Shown here piece after piece: positions 34,400 to 43,960 of a stretch of DNA of 64,000 nt; positions within the stretch are counted from its first letter, which is position 1, and every line of letters begins with the position of its first letter. This DNA is from Natronosalvus amylolyticus (lineage in GTDB: Archaea; Halobacteriota; Halobacteria; Halobacteriales; Natrialbaceae). The stretch covers positions 3,410,001 to 3,474,000 of the forward strand of contig NZ_CP101156.1 of the NCBI RefSeq assembly GCF_024298845.1, read 5' to 3'. A program made the translations under genes and the position numbers. The notes beneath the pieces were generated by a model that saw only the letters and a list, made by a program, of their open reading frames with translations, was not told where the DNA came from and ran no database searches.

Positions 34400-34867
34400 T
34401 CAGTCGAAATCAGGCAGATCTTCTGGCGGTTCGTACGACGCTTCCCAGTCGATGTAGTGTTCTTTCAGGCGGACGCAGACGAGTTGGCCGAACTCGGTTA
34501 ACTCCGCGTTGATCCCAGACACCGTTCCCCAGGAATCGAGTTCGGGGTGGTACTCGCGTTCGCGCCAGTCTTCCGGGATGCCGGGGGCGTGATAGCCCAC
34601 GCGGTCTGCAAAGTCATCCCAGAAGAAATCGAACTTCGAGAACAACTCGAGGTCGGTTGCAATCCGAAATTCGTCTTCCTCGAGGTCGGTGTCAGCGCGC
34701 CACTCCTCGAACGATTCTTCCCAGGCACCTTCTTCGAGAAACGCTTGCAGTTCCTCTCGGCGATAGTCGATGTCGTCAGGGTTGCCGGCGATCGTGGCGT
34801 CTTCGTATTCGTTCGGATCGACGAACTCCAGTTCCGGTGGGGCGGGGGCTTCGACCTCGAGCGTCAT
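34400..34867 (-). CDS. Conserved-looking acidic hypothetical protein
   Basis: A 155-residue strongly acidic, soluble protein with no signal or membrane helix. Aromatic residues are abundant (EEWRADTD; FSKFDFFWDDFADRVGYHAP; HYIDWEASYEPPEDLP), which suggests a folded domain. I do not recognise it. It is convergent with the zinc-ribbon gene, 20 bases away. Confidence 0.7.
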   Translation of the reverse strand: MTLEVEAPAPPELEFVDPNEYEDATIAGNPDDIDYRREELQAFLEEGAWEESFEEWRADTDLEEDEFRIATDLELFSKFDFFWDDFADRVGYHAPGIPEDWREREYHPELDSWGTVSGINAELTEFGQLVCVRLKEHYIDWEASYEPPEDLPDFD

Positions 34868-34990
34868 GACCGGGGATAGGTCCGGATAGCGGATAAGGAT
34901 TCGTTTGCCTCGCCCGAGTCGGCAGTCGACGTCGCTGCCTCGTTCGCCCGGAACCGAACGCTCAACCCGGTTGCGTCCTTAGTACTGGCT

Positions 34991-35785
34991 ATGAGTGCGT
35001 ACGAGGCGGTTATTCTCGATGTCGACGGCACGCTCGTTCGCGGCGAGCAAGTGCTTCCGGGCGCAGTCGACGGGCTTCGGGCGATCGACGATACCGGGTG
35101 TCAACGTCTTCTCTTTTCGAACAACCCGACGCGCGGTGGCGAACACTACGCCGACCGACTGGGAAAACACGATATCGTGGTCGACCCCGAGTTCGTCCTC
35201 ACTTCCGCGAGCGTGAGCGTCGACTATCTCTCGGTAACACATCCGGATGACCCGATCTATCTGGTCGGTGAAGATCGGCTCCGGGAACTACTCGAGTCGG
35301 CGTCCCTCGAGGTAACTGACGACCCGAAATCGGCAGCGATCGTTCTCGGTTCGATAGACCGGGGATTGACCTACGACGAACTGAGCGCATCGGTCGGGGC
35401 ACTCGAAGCGGCCGATGCATTCTACGGCACCGACCCTGACGTGACCATTCCGACCGAAACCGGCTTGCAACCGGGGTCGGGAGCGATCATTGCGGCGATG
35501 GAGGCAATTGCGGGTCGTGAGGTGGATGCAATACTCGGCAAACCTTCGAGCATTGCCGCGGCGACGGCGCTACAGCGTCTCGAGACGGCGCCTGAACGGA
35601 CGCTCATCGTCGGCGACCGACCGGATACGGACATCGAACTCGGGACGCGTGCGGGGATGGACACCGCGTTGGTGACGACAGGGATCACCTCGAACGAACG
35701 GGCGGCTAACGGCGACCTCCCGGTCGAACCGGACTACGTCCTCGAGTCGCTGGCGGAACTCGAGGAGATACTAACTGAGGCATAA
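34991..35785 (+). CDS. HAD-IIA family hydrolase (NagD-like)
   Basis: A 264-residue phosphatase-type enzyme. Motif I ILDVDGTLVRG carries the nucleophile Asp, motif II is FSNNPTRGG and the C-terminal motif is LIVGDRPDTDIELGTRAGMDTALV with the Mg-binding acidic residues. The IIA cap lies between. It probably dephosphorylates sugar phosphates or nucleotides. Specificity is unknown. It stands alone. Confidence 0.92.
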   Translation: MSAYEAVILDVDGTLVRGEQVLPGAVDGLRAIDDTGCQRLLFSNNPTRGGEHYADRLGKHDIVVDPEFVLTSASVSVDYLSVTHPDDPIYLVGEDRLRELLESASLEVTDDPKSAAIVLGSIDRGLTYDELSASVGALEAADAFYGTDPDVTIPTETGLQPGSGAIIAAMEAIAGREVDAILGKPSSIAAATALQRLETAPERTLIVGDRPDTDIELGTRAGMDTALVTTGITSNERAANGDLPVEPDYVLESLAELEEILTEA

Positions 35786-35811
35786 GGGCAACGGAGTCGC
35801 GCCGGGGTCAT

Positions 35812-37320
35812 TCAAATCGAACCCTGTCGAGTTCGATTTCGAATCCGCTCGGCCCGCTCGTGGATCGCGGTCCGCTCAGTCTCGTCCTTGTTCTGGAGGT
35901 GATGGTAGACGAGTCCCATTCGGTGGTTGTCACCGAGTCGATCCTCGTTTCGCTCGAGAAAGTCCCAGTACAGCGCGTTGAACGGGCAGGCCTGCTCTCC
36001 CACCGTCTGGTCAGGATCGTAGGGGCAGTCGGCACAGTAGTCGCTCATTCGGTCGACGTAGTTCGCACTCGCGGCGTAGGGTTTCGTCGAGAGCGCGTCG
36101 CTCGCAAACAATCCCATCCCGATCACGTTCGGGGTCGTCACCCAGTGGTAGGCGTCGACGTACGCGAGGTGAAACCAGCGGTTGAGCGCCTGAGGCTCGA
36201 CGCCGTACAGCAGGGCGAAATTCGAGAGGAGCATCAGACGCTCGATGTGGTGTCCGTAGCCTCGCTTTCGGACGCGGCCGACCGCCGTCTCGAGGCAGTT
36301 CATCTTCGTTTCGCCATCCCAGTAGAACGACGGCAACTCGCGGTTCGCCTCGAGGGCGTTTGCCGTCGCTAGCTCCGGCATTGCGCGTCGGTAGACGTGT
36401 CTGACGAACTCTCGCCAGCCGAGGACCTGCCGCAGGAAGCCTTCGACACTCTCGAGGGGAACGCCCCCCTTTTCGTAGGCCTCGATGGCGGGGTCGATGA
36501 GTTCGCGCGGATGGAGCAAGCCGAGGTTGAGCGCGGGCGAGAGCAGTGCGTGTTCGCCGGCCCACGAGCGCTCGACCATCGCGTCCTGGTACGGCCCGAA
36601 CCGGGGCAACCGCTTCGAGATGAAGTGATCGCGTGCGTCCAGCGCTTGCGCTCTCGTGACGGGCCACTCGAACGGTTCCGGCTCGCCCCAGGTTTCGAAG
36701 GTGGACTCGACCCACTCGAGGGTCGCTTGCGTCAGGTCGTCGGGTTGGAACCGACGCGGGTCGCTGAACGCGTATTCCGGTCGGGGGAACGCCCGATTGT
36801 CCTCGTCGAAGTTCCACTCGCCGCCGACGGGTTCGTCGCCATCCATCAGGTAGCCCGTTTTTCGACGCATCCACCGATAGAACGATTCGTGTCGAAACGA
36901 GTCGGCATCGGGGCCGGCCCACTCGTCGAACGCCGCACGAGAGCACAGAAACCCCTCGTGATGGCGTCGCTCGAGCGTCCCACCGTGCGATTCGACGAGC
37001 CTCTGGAGACGGTCGCCAGCACCGTGACTCGGCGGTTCCATACAGATCAGACGGTCACCCGGGTGAGAAGCGAAATGTGAATCGAGTGCGTTCTCAAACG
37101 TCGCCGTCTGCCGGTAGTCGACCTCGAACCCTTCACGCCGGAGCCGATCACGGAACTGTCGCATTGCCGCGAACACGAGGGTGAGTTTCTGGCTGTGGTA
37201 CCGGTGTCGACGGGCAAACTCCGTTGCTTCGACCATGAGGACGCGGTCGTGATTCGGGTCTGCCTCAGCCAGCGGGCCGTACTCGAGTGCGAGCTGGTCG
37301 CCGAGCGCCCAGATAGTCAT
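35812..37320 (-). CDS. Cryptochrome/photolyase-related protein (FeS-BCP type)
   Basis: A 502-residue protein of the iron-sulfur bacterial cryptochrome/(6-4) photolyase group. The N-terminal Rossmann-like domain begins MTIWALGDQLALEYGPL. The C-terminal FAD domain has LGWREFVRHVYRR, NALEANRELPSFYWDG and the 4Fe-4S cysteines in KMNCLETAV, YCADCPYD and EQACPFNALYWDFLERN (four in all). It repairs UV photoproducts or senses light. The strong sunlight of salterns fits this role (inference). Confidence 0.93.
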   Translation of the reverse strand: MTIWALGDQLALEYGPLAEADPNHDRVLMVEATEFARRHRYHSQKLTLVFAAMRQFRDRLRREGFEVDYRQTATFENALDSHFASHPGDRLICMEPPSHGAGDRLQRLVESHGGTLERRHHEGFLCSRAAFDEWAGPDADSFRHESFYRWMRRKTGYLMDGDEPVGGEWNFDEDNRAFPRPEYAFSDPRRFQPDDLTQATLEWVESTFETWGEPEPFEWPVTRAQALDARDHFISKRLPRFGPYQDAMVERSWAGEHALLSPALNLGLLHPRELIDPAIEAYEKGGVPLESVEGFLRQVLGWREFVRHVYRRAMPELATANALEANRELPSFYWDGETKMNCLETAVGRVRKRGYGHHIERLMLLSNFALLYGVEPQALNRWFHLAYVDAYHWVTTPNVIGMGLFASDALSTKPYAASANYVDRMSDYCADCPYDPDQTVGEQACPFNALYWDFLERNEDRLGDNHRMGLVYHHLQNKDETERTAIHERAERIRNRTRQGSI

Positions 37321-37442
37321 ACGACACCCTCTCCTCGAGGGGGCCTGAACGCTTCCCCTACTAACGTGAACTGGCCCGTGTGAGGAACCCTCATTCCACC
37401 AAACGGTATAAATCCCGAGTGACCGAACACCGACAGTGACGA

Positions 37443-38513
37443 ATGTCCAGACCTCACGAGGAAGCCGAGTTCATCATGCCACCGTCTCTCGAGCGCGGCG
37501 ACCAGGTCGCGATCGTCGCGTCCGCCTCGAATCCATCGCTCGAGGCACCGCACGTCTACGAACTGGGGCTCGACCGTCTCGAGAGTGTGTTCGGTCTCGA
37601 ACCGGTCGAGTTTCCGACCACCGGGATGAACAACGACGAACTGTACGCTAACCCCGAGGCCCGTGCCAGCGACATTCACGACGCCTTTCGGGACCCCGAT
37701 ATCAGCGGCGTCATCGCAGTTATCGGCGGAAACGACCAGATACGGATGCTCGAGCACCTCGACCCCGAAGTGCTTCGGTCGAACCCGACCCGGTTTTTCG
37801 GCTACAGCGACAACACGAACCTCGCACTGTACCTGTGGAATCTCGGCGTCGTCTCGTTTTACGGCCCCGCGGTCATGCTCGAACTGGCGATGGACGGCGA
37901 GATGTTCGAGCACACCGTCGAGCACACCGAACGTGCGTTTTTCGGCGACTCCATGGGCGAACTCGAGCCAGCGGACCGATTCACCGACCAGCCGGGGAAC
38001 TGGGTTGAGCCGGCCGCCCTCGAGGAGTCCCGCGAGACCGAACCGAGTCCCGGCTGGCACTGGTCTGGCGGGTCAGACCCCGTCTCTGGTCGGGTCTGGG
38101 GTGGCTGTCTCGAGATCATCGACCAGCAGTTTCTGGCAGGACGGTATCTTCCGGACGAAGAGCGCCTCGAGGGGACCATCCTGGCACTCGAGACCTCCGA
38201 AGAAATTCCCGACTCGGCGTGGGTTGTTGGCGTGTTGCGCGCGCTGGGTGAACGCGGCCTCCTCGAGCAGTTTTCGGGCGTCCTGGTCGGACGACCGCCC
38301 GCTCGCACCCACCTCGAGGATCGGCCACCCGAGTGGCGCGAAGCGTATCGCGAGCAACAGCGGTCGGTGATCGAAGCCGTTCTCGAGGAGTACAATTCCG
38401 ATGCACCGGTGGTACAGGGACTCGAGTTCGGGCACGCCTACCCGACCGTTCCAATCCCGATCGGTGGCCACGTCGAAATCGACCCGCAGAGTGAACGGAT
38501 TCGATTCGAGTGA
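37443..38513 (+). CDS. S66 family peptidase (LD-carboxypeptidase/MccF-like)
   Basis: A 356-residue serine peptidase-like protein. The motif FFGYSDNTNLALYLW contains the nucleophile Ser, and VFGL, IAVIGGNDQIRMLEHLD and GRVWGGCLEII match the family. The final His is in GHVEID. Archaea lack murein, so a role in cleaving peptidyl-nucleotide or other branched peptides (as MccF does) is more likely than wall recycling. A TATA-like GTATAAAT ends 30 nt upstream. The Met at residue 12 (MPPSLERGD) is an alternative start. Confidence 0.88.
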   Translation: MSRPHEEAEFIMPPSLERGDQVAIVASASNPSLEAPHVYELGLDRLESVFGLEPVEFPTTGMNNDELYANPEARASDIHDAFRDPDISGVIAVIGGNDQIRMLEHLDPEVLRSNPTRFFGYSDNTNLALYLWNLGVVSFYGPAVMLELAMDGEMFEHTVEHTERAFFGDSMGELEPADRFTDQPGNWVEPAALEESRETEPSPGWHWSGGSDPVSGRVWGGCLEIIDQQFLAGRYLPDEERLEGTILALETSEEIPDSAWVVGVLRALGERGLLEQFSGVLVGRPPARTHLEDRPPEWREAYREQQRSVIEAVLEEYNSDAPVVQGLEFGHAYPTVPIPIGGHVEIDPQSERIRFE

Positions 38514-38551
38514 GAAATTGTGCTTTCGAGCGTGAACGACTGGTCGCGTCC

Positions 38552-38998
38552 CTACACTGTATCTGACTCGTACTCGAGGGCTTCCTGATAGAGCCGTTCG
38601 CCTTCTTCGCTCTCGATTGTCAGTTCGGGGACTGGGGTCGGTTTCCGGTTTTCGTCGATGGCGACGAACGTGAACACCGATTCGGTCGTTTTCTCACGTT
38701 CGCCCGTTCGCAGGTCTTCCCGGTAGGCGCGAATCCGGACTTTCGACGTCGTCCGACCCGTCTCGTAGACGTACGCCGAGATGAACGCGACGTCGCCGAC
38801 CAGAATCGGCCGCCGAAAGTCCATCTGATCGACGCCAGCGGTCACGCAAGTTTCGCCCGAAAATCGCATCGCCGCCATCGCCCCGATCTCGTCCATCCAC
38901 AGCATAACGTTCCCTCCGTGGGCCGTCTCGAGGTTGTTCGCGTGATTTGGCTGGACCATCTCCCGGTTCTCGATCAGCGTTTCCTGTAGCGTTGGCAT
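38552..38998 (-). CDS. Acyl-CoA thioesterase (hotdog fold)
   Basis: A 148-residue hotdog-fold enzyme hydrolysing acyl-CoA to free acid and CoA. Conserved parts are QPNHANNLETAHGGNVMLWM, the catalytic Asp in WMDEIGAMAA, AGVDQMDFRRPILVGD and SVFTFVAIDENRKPTPVP. This is the YciA/BACH type, usually a hexamer. Its in vivo substrate chain length is unknown. Confidence 0.9.
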   Translation of the reverse strand: MPTLQETLIENREMVQPNHANNLETAHGGNVMLWMDEIGAMAAMRFSGETCVTAGVDQMDFRRPILVGDVAFISAYVYETGRTTSKVRIRAYREDLRTGEREKTTESVFTFVAIDENRKPTPVPELTIESEEGERLYQEALEYESDTV

Positions 38999-39117
38999 CC
39001 CCTGATCTTTCTGCTCGGCGAATCAGTTTCTTTCGATTACGCGGTCGCGGGAACTCGGTCTGGGAGTCGGGGGACCGATGGTAACAAAAGCCGCGGGGAA
39101 CCTATCCACGAGAACTG

Positions 39118-39336
39118 TTGCTTCGACAGACGATCCTGTTTCGCTGGCTCGGCGTGACGGGCGGAGTTCTCGCGAGCGTCGTCATTCTTGCCGGTTTCCT
39201 CGTCGTTGCCTGGCTACTCGCTGGTGTTGCCGATGGCCTAACTTTTCGACTCACCGGCTTGACCGTGTTCGTTCTCGTCTTTTCGATCCTCCTGCTCGAT
39301 ATACCGGCTCTGAACGAGGACTACGGGCGAACGTGA
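39118..39336 (+). CDS. Small hypothetical membrane protein (start uncertain)
   Basis: A 72-residue frame with two long hydrophobic segments (about residues 12-36 and 42-62) and a polar end ALNEDYGRT. The start shown is TTG, and a GTG inside is possible. The steady hydrophobicity and codon use look coding, but I have no family match. It lies just before the TraB gene. Confidence 0.5.
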   Translation: MLRQTILFRWLGVTGGVLASVVILAGFLVVAWLLAGVADGLTFRLTGLTVFVLVFSILLLDIPALNEDYGRT

Positions 39337-39388
39337 GGTGTATGGACGCTTCGATACTGGTAAAAGCCGTGACCGAGTTGGACCGACA

Positions 39389-41164
39389 ATGAGCGATGCA
39401 GGTGACGCGACCGTTCCAGACCCACCGGAGCCAGCGGGTGATGGCCGTGGCTCCGTCGAAGTTCTCGGAACGGCTCACGTCTCCCAGGCGAGCGTCGAGG
39501 AGGTGACCGAGACGGTCGACCGGGAACAACCGGACATCGTCGCGGTGGAACTCGACGAAGGTCGCTACCGGCAGATGCAAGGGGGGACGCCCGACGATAT
39601 CGAGGCGAAAGACCTCCTGAGCGGAAACACCGTCTTTCAGTTTCTGGCCTACTGGATGCTCTCGTACGTCCAGTCACGACTCGGCGAGCGCTTCGACGTC
39701 GAACCGGGCGCAGATATGCGGGCCGCTATCGACGCCGCCGAGCGAAACGGCCTCGGCCTCGCGCTGGTCGACCGGGACATCCAGGTTACGATTCAGCGCT
39801 TCTGGACGCGACTCTCGTTTACGGAAAAACTCAAGATGGTCGGCGGACTCGCCCTGGGAATCACCGATCCGCGGACGCTTTCTATCGCGTTCGGTTCCGT
39901 TATCGGGCTCCTCGTGGGTCTCGGCTTCGGTGCGTTCGCCGCTGGCTGGGTCGGCCTCGAGGACACGCTCGCACTCGGCGTGACCGATCCGACGACGCTC
40001 CAGTACGTCGGTGCGGTCGGGATTGGCCTGTTGGGTGGTCTATTCGTCGGCTTACTGTTCTTGCCCTCACTCGAGGATGCGAGTCAGTATACGAACGGGC
40101 TCCTCAGCGGCTCGAGTCTACGAATGCTGCTCGGCGGGGTTCTGGGCATTGTCGCAATGGTTGGGCTGGTCGCGACCGAAATGTTCGTCGGGCCGTTCAG
40201 TGCGGGAACCTTCGAGAGCAGTGGCGGGCTAACCCTGCGGGGGACCGTTGGTGGTGTCGCCGGGCTCGGCATCGGCGCGACACTCGGCGTCCTCGTTGGC
40301 TTCACCCTGGATACACTGACGGCTGACGTCGAGGGCGTCGAGGAGATCGATATCGAGGAGATGACCGATGGCGACGTCGTCGCGGCCATGATGGAGGAGT
40401 TTCGCCGGTTCAGTCCGCGCGGGGCGAACGCGCTTATCGACGAACGGGACGCCTTCATCGCCCACAAACTGCACGTCCTGCGCGAGCAGGGCTACGACGT
40501 GTTAGCAGTCGTCGGTGCCGGACACAAAGCGGGTATCGAACGCTATCTGGCCGACCCTGAGAGCCTCCCACCGATGGAGTCGCTCACCGGAACGGCCTCG
40601 AGTCGCCGGTTTTCGATTACCAAAGTGTTCGGCTATCTCATCATGGTCGGCTTCTTCGCCTTCTTCGGCCTGCTGTTGATGGCTGGCGTACGGGACGTCT
40701 TCTTGCTCCAGTTGTTCCTCGCGTGGGTGGCGTTCAACGGTGTGTTCGCCTTTTCGCTCGCACGACTCGCCGGGGCACGCTGGACGAGCGCGGCCGTCGG
40801 CGGGGCCGTTGCCTGGCTCACCAGCATCAACCCGCTGCTCGCACCCGGCTGGTTCGCCGGGTACGTCGAACTCCGATACCGACCGGTCAACGTCACCGAC
40901 ATCAGCCGCCTGAACGAGATTGCGGGCGACACCACACAGCCGGTTTCGGATTCCCTCGAGCAGATGTTCGACGTGCCGTTGTTCCGTCTCATCATGATCG
41001 TCGCGCTGACGAACGTCGGCAGCATGATCGCCACGTTCCTGTTCGTCCTGTTCGTCTTGCCGTGGCTGGCTGGTGGCGAACTCGGCAGCGTCGACGCCCT
41101 CATGGCCGAACTGTTCGAGGGTGCGCGAAACAGCCTCGAGTTGATCCGTGATATCCTGACATGA
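39389..41164 (+). CDS. TraB/PrgY-family membrane protein
   Basis: A 591-residue protein. The N-terminal TraB domain (VLGTAHVSQASVEEVTETV; VAVELDEGRYRQM; ALVDRDIQVTIQRFW; VVGAGHKAGIERYL) belongs to the superfamily that includes PrgY and Tiki proteases, in which conserved Glu, His and Arg residues form the site. Hydrophobic segments lie inside the TraB region, and about six membrane helices follow. Its stop overlaps the next start (ATGA). The pairing with an M50 peptidase suggests a membrane proteolysis pair. The substrate is unknown. Confidence 0.9.
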   Translation: MSDAGDATVPDPPEPAGDGRGSVEVLGTAHVSQASVEEVTETVDREQPDIVAVELDEGRYRQMQGGTPDDIEAKDLLSGNTVFQFLAYWMLSYVQSRLGERFDVEPGADMRAAIDAAERNGLGLALVDRDIQVTIQRFWTRLSFTEKLKMVGGLALGITDPRTLSIAFGSVIGLLVGLGFGAFAAGWVGLEDTLALGVTDPTTLQYVGAVGIGLLGGLFVGLLFLPSLEDASQYTNGLLSGSSLRMLLGGVLGIVAMVGLVATEMFVGPFSAGTFESSGGLTLRGTVGGVAGLGIGATLGVLVGFTLDTLTADVEGVEEIDIEEMTDGDVVAAMMEEFRRFSPRGANALIDERDAFIAHKLHVLREQGYDVLAVVGAGHKAGIERYLADPESLPPMESLTGTASSRRFSITKVFGYLIMVGFFAFFGLLLMAGVRDVFLLQLFLAWVAFNGVFAFSLARLAGARWTSAAVGGAVAWLTSINPLLAPGWFAGYVELRYRPVNVTDISRLNEIAGDTTQPVSDSLEQMFDVPLFRLIMIVALTNVGSMIATFLFVLFVLPWLAGGELGSVDALMAELFEGARNSLELIRDILT

Positions 41165-41799
41165 GTTACGCAAATCAGTCCCCGTTGTCGTTTAGTGAGA
41201 AGGAACTGCTCGACCTGGCTATCGCCTGGGTCGTCCTGAGTGTCGCGTTTGCCCTGCTCTTGGCACCGATCCACCGCGGCATCGGCACCGTCGGTGGCTT
41301 CGTGACGATGATCGGTCTGAGCTTCGTGACCGTCGGTGTTGCGTTCCTGTTACACGAACTCGCCCACAAGGTGGTCGCGATTCACTTCGGCCAACTAGCG
41401 GAGTTTCGCGCCGACTACCAGATGCTGTTTCTGGCGATCATGAGCGCGCTCATCGGTTTCCTGTTTGCTGCACCCGGTGCCGTCTATCACCGCGGGCGCA
41501 TTACGCCTCGAGAGAACGGCCTCATCTCCGTCGCAGGACCCGTGACGAACGTGGCGCTGGCTGGTGTTTTCCTTCCAATTATGCTGTTCGGCTCGATCCT
41601 CGGTGGTGGCCTGCTCGAGCGAATCGGCTACATGGGTGTATTGATCAACCTGTTCCTGGCCGCGTTCAACATGATCCCGTTCGGGCCGCTCGACGGCAAA
41701 TCCGTCCTCACCTGGAGTAAGTCCGTGTTCGCGCTCACGTTCGCGACCTGTCTCGGTTTGCTCGCGCTGTTCTTGCTCGAGTTTGGACTCCAGTTTTGA
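41161..41799 (+). CDS. Site-2 protease-type M50 metalloprotease
   Basis: A 212-residue membrane protein with about six helices. The zinc motif LLHELAHKVVAIHFG (HExxH) lies in a helix, and the second motif reads GPLDGKSVL in place of the usual NPxDG. It cleaves membrane proteins inside the bilayer. It is coupled by four-base overlap to the TraB gene and is probably co-expressed in a fixed ratio. Confidence 0.9.
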   Translation: MSYANQSPLSFSEKELLDLAIAWVVLSVAFALLLAPIHRGIGTVGGFVTMIGLSFVTVGVAFLLHELAHKVVAIHFGQLAEFRADYQMLFLAIMSALIGFLFAAPGAVYHRGRITPRENGLISVAGPVTNVALAGVFLPIMLFGSILGGGLLERIGYMGVLINLFLAAFNMIPFGPLDGKSVLTWSKSVFALTFATCLGLLALFLLEFGLQF

Positions 41800-41886
41800 G
41801 ACCGGAGGCACCTCCCCGAGAGGTCGGGTGACGCGGCGTTTTCCGCCTGCCCGAGATTGATACCGTTGGCGAGGATACTCGTACGC

Positions 41887-42795
41887 ATGGGCCAGACCCT
41901 CAGCTACGACGATAGCAAAATTTACGAGTTCACCCCCGACCTCGAGGCCGCTCTTACCATCGAATCGGGCGATTCGATCACCGTTGAAACGGCCGATAGC
42001 CTCGAGGGAGCCGTCATGGATGACGACGACCTCCTCGAGGCCGTTCCCGAGGAGGTAAACGCCGCGACGGGACCGATCGCCGTCGACGGGGCGACACCTG
42101 GTGACGTTCTCGCCGTCCACATCGACGACATTCGGCTCACTGAACCGGCAGGGCGGGTCGTCACGCTCGGCGGTTTTGGCCTACTCGACGGCCACGAGCG
42201 AATCGAAGCCCCGCGCTCGAGGATGACGCCCATCGAAGACGGCACGCTCGAGTTCGGTGATCGCGAGGTGCCGGTCGACCCCGTCATCGGAACGATCGGC
42301 GTCGCCACCCGCGATAACGAGGCGGGGTACAGCACGCTCGTGCCCCATGACCACGGCGGCAACCTCGATACAACAGATATCACGACCGGGACCACGGTCT
42401 ACTTCCCTGTCAACCAGCCCGGCGGGTTGCTCGCGATGGGCGACTGTAAAGCGGCGATGGCCGACGGCGAGATGTGCGGGACTGGTGCGGAAATCGCCAC
42501 CGAGATCGACGTTACCCTCGAGATTATCGAAGAATCGACCGTAGACATCTCGAGACCGCTACTCGAGACGGCCGACGCCTGGAAAACCGTGGCCAGCGCG
42601 GAGACGCTCGAGGAGGCGTGCGAACTCGCCAACTGGGACCTGATCGACTTGCTCGTGGCCGAACACGGATTCGACGAAACCGAGGCCTACATGTTCTCGA
42701 GTTTGGCCGGTGGTCTCGAGATCAGTCAGGTGGTCGACCCGCTGGTGACGGTTCGGAACGCGATACCGAAAGCGCACCTCTCCTCGCCGTTTTGA
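41887..42795 (+). CDS. Acetamidase/formamidase family protein
   Basis: A 302-residue amidohydrolase of the FmdA/AmdA family, which releases ammonia from formamide or acetamide. Typical parts are TGPIAVDGATPGDVLAVHI, VPHDHGGNLDTTDI, GDCKAAMADGEMCGTGAEI and the tail EAYMFSSLAGGLEISQVVDP. Start at ATG of MGQTLSYDD. Substrate preference cannot be judged. It is independent of neighbours. Confidence 0.92.
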   Translation: MGQTLSYDDSKIYEFTPDLEAALTIESGDSITVETADSLEGAVMDDDDLLEAVPEEVNAATGPIAVDGATPGDVLAVHIDDIRLTEPAGRVVTLGGFGLLDGHERIEAPRSRMTPIEDGTLEFGDREVPVDPVIGTIGVATRDNEAGYSTLVPHDHGGNLDTTDITTGTTVYFPVNQPGGLLAMGDCKAAMADGEMCGTGAEIATEIDVTLEIIEESTVDISRPLLETADAWKTVASAETLEEACELANWDLIDLLVAEHGFDETEAYMFSSLAGGLEISQVVDPLVTVRNAIPKAHLSSPF

Positions 42796-42890
42796 GGTTC
42801 CGTTCGTCGGTCTCCGACCGCGTCGTGAGTGGCGTTCCGGTTCGATAACGGACCGGTGCCCTTTTGCCCTCACCGCGAGGTCTCTCGAGC

Positions 42891-43904
42891 ATGACTAACG
42901 AGGCGGACGACACCGGTTCGAACGGGGAGGCTGACGACGCTGCGGGGCTGACGTACGCGGGGACTGGCGTCGACATCGACGCCAGCGAGGACGCGACCGC
43001 GGCGCTGCTCGAGGCGTTCGGCAGCGGGATGAAAACCGAGTACGCGGGCCTGCTCGATATCGGCGACCGCTATCTCGCGCTCGCGACCGACGGCGTCGGC
43101 ACCAAACTACTGGTCGCCGAAGCCATCCAGGATTTCTCGACCATCGGCATCGACTGTATCGCGATGAACGTCAACGACCTCGTCGCTGCTGGGGTCGAAC
43201 CCGTTGCCTTCGTCGACTACCTGGCCATCGACGAACCGGACGACGACCTGACGGCGCAGATCGGACAGGGGCTGGCGACCGGTCTCGAGGAAGCCAATCT
43301 CACGCTGCTCGGTGGCGAGACGGCCGTCATGCCGGACGTCATCACCGGCTTCGACCTCGCGGGCACCTGTGCGGGACTGGCGCTCAAAGACGAGATTCTG
43401 AACGAAGGGGCTGCCGTCGGCGACGTACTCGTGGGCGTCCCGTCCAACGGTATCCACTCCAACGGATTGACGCTGGCTCGAGAGGCCGTTACCCGCAATC
43501 ACGATTACGAGGACCCGTTCCCGCTCGACCCCGAGGTGTCCATCGGGGAGGAACTGCTTCGTCCAACCCGTCTCTACACCTACCTGCTGGACCCGATTCG
43601 ACGACACGAGGTTCGCGCGGCGGCCCACATCACCGGCGGCGGGTGGACCAACCTGCTCCGGATGGGTGAGCGAAAGTACGTCATCGACAACCCGCTGCCT
43701 GCCCAACCCATCTTCGAATTCGTCCAGGAGCAAGGAAACGTGTCGGACGAGGAGATGCACCGCACGTTCAACATGGGGACCGGGTTCGTCGTCGCGCTGG
43801 CCGAAGACGATGCGGAAGCGTTCGCCGACGAAACGGACGGCGAAATAATCGGTCGTGTTGAAGAAGGTAACAGCGTCGAGATTCGCGGCCTCTCACTCGA
43901 GTAG
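42891..43904 (+). CDS. purM: Phosphoribosylformylglycinamidine cyclo-ligase (AIR synthetase)
   Basis: A 337-residue enzyme of step five of purine synthesis, converting FGAM to AIR with ATP. It has LTYAGTGVDIDA, the TDGVGTKLLVA loop, GIDCIAMNVNDLVAAGVEPVAF, LLGGETAVMPDV and HITGGGWTNLLRM, as expected. The first 20 acidic residues are haloarchaeal. Another purine gene, purF, is at 61 kb, so the pathway is dispersed in this genome. Confidence 0.96.
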   Translation: MTNEADDTGSNGEADDAAGLTYAGTGVDIDASEDATAALLEAFGSGMKTEYAGLLDIGDRYLALATDGVGTKLLVAEAIQDFSTIGIDCIAMNVNDLVAAGVEPVAFVDYLAIDEPDDDLTAQIGQGLATGLEEANLTLLGGETAVMPDVITGFDLAGTCAGLALKDEILNEGAAVGDVLVGVPSNGIHSNGLTLAREAVTRNHDYEDPFPLDPEVSIGEELLRPTRLYTYLLDPIRRHEVRAAAHITGGGWTNLLRMGERKYVIDNPLPAQPIFEFVQEQGNVSDEEMHRTFNMGTGFVVALAEDDAEAFADETDGEIIGRVEEGNSVEIRGLSLE

Positions 43905-43960
43905 CAGGGCTGCTTGTAACGTGCTCGAGTAACCGCTCTCTGTGACTGTCGCGTCAGCGA

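Noticed and set aside
39335-39392. Extended N-terminus of the TraB protein (start 17 codons upstream)
   Set aside because: The extension overlaps the small upstream gene end and is basic. The ATG of MSDAGDATV fits the acidic N-termini of neighbours.
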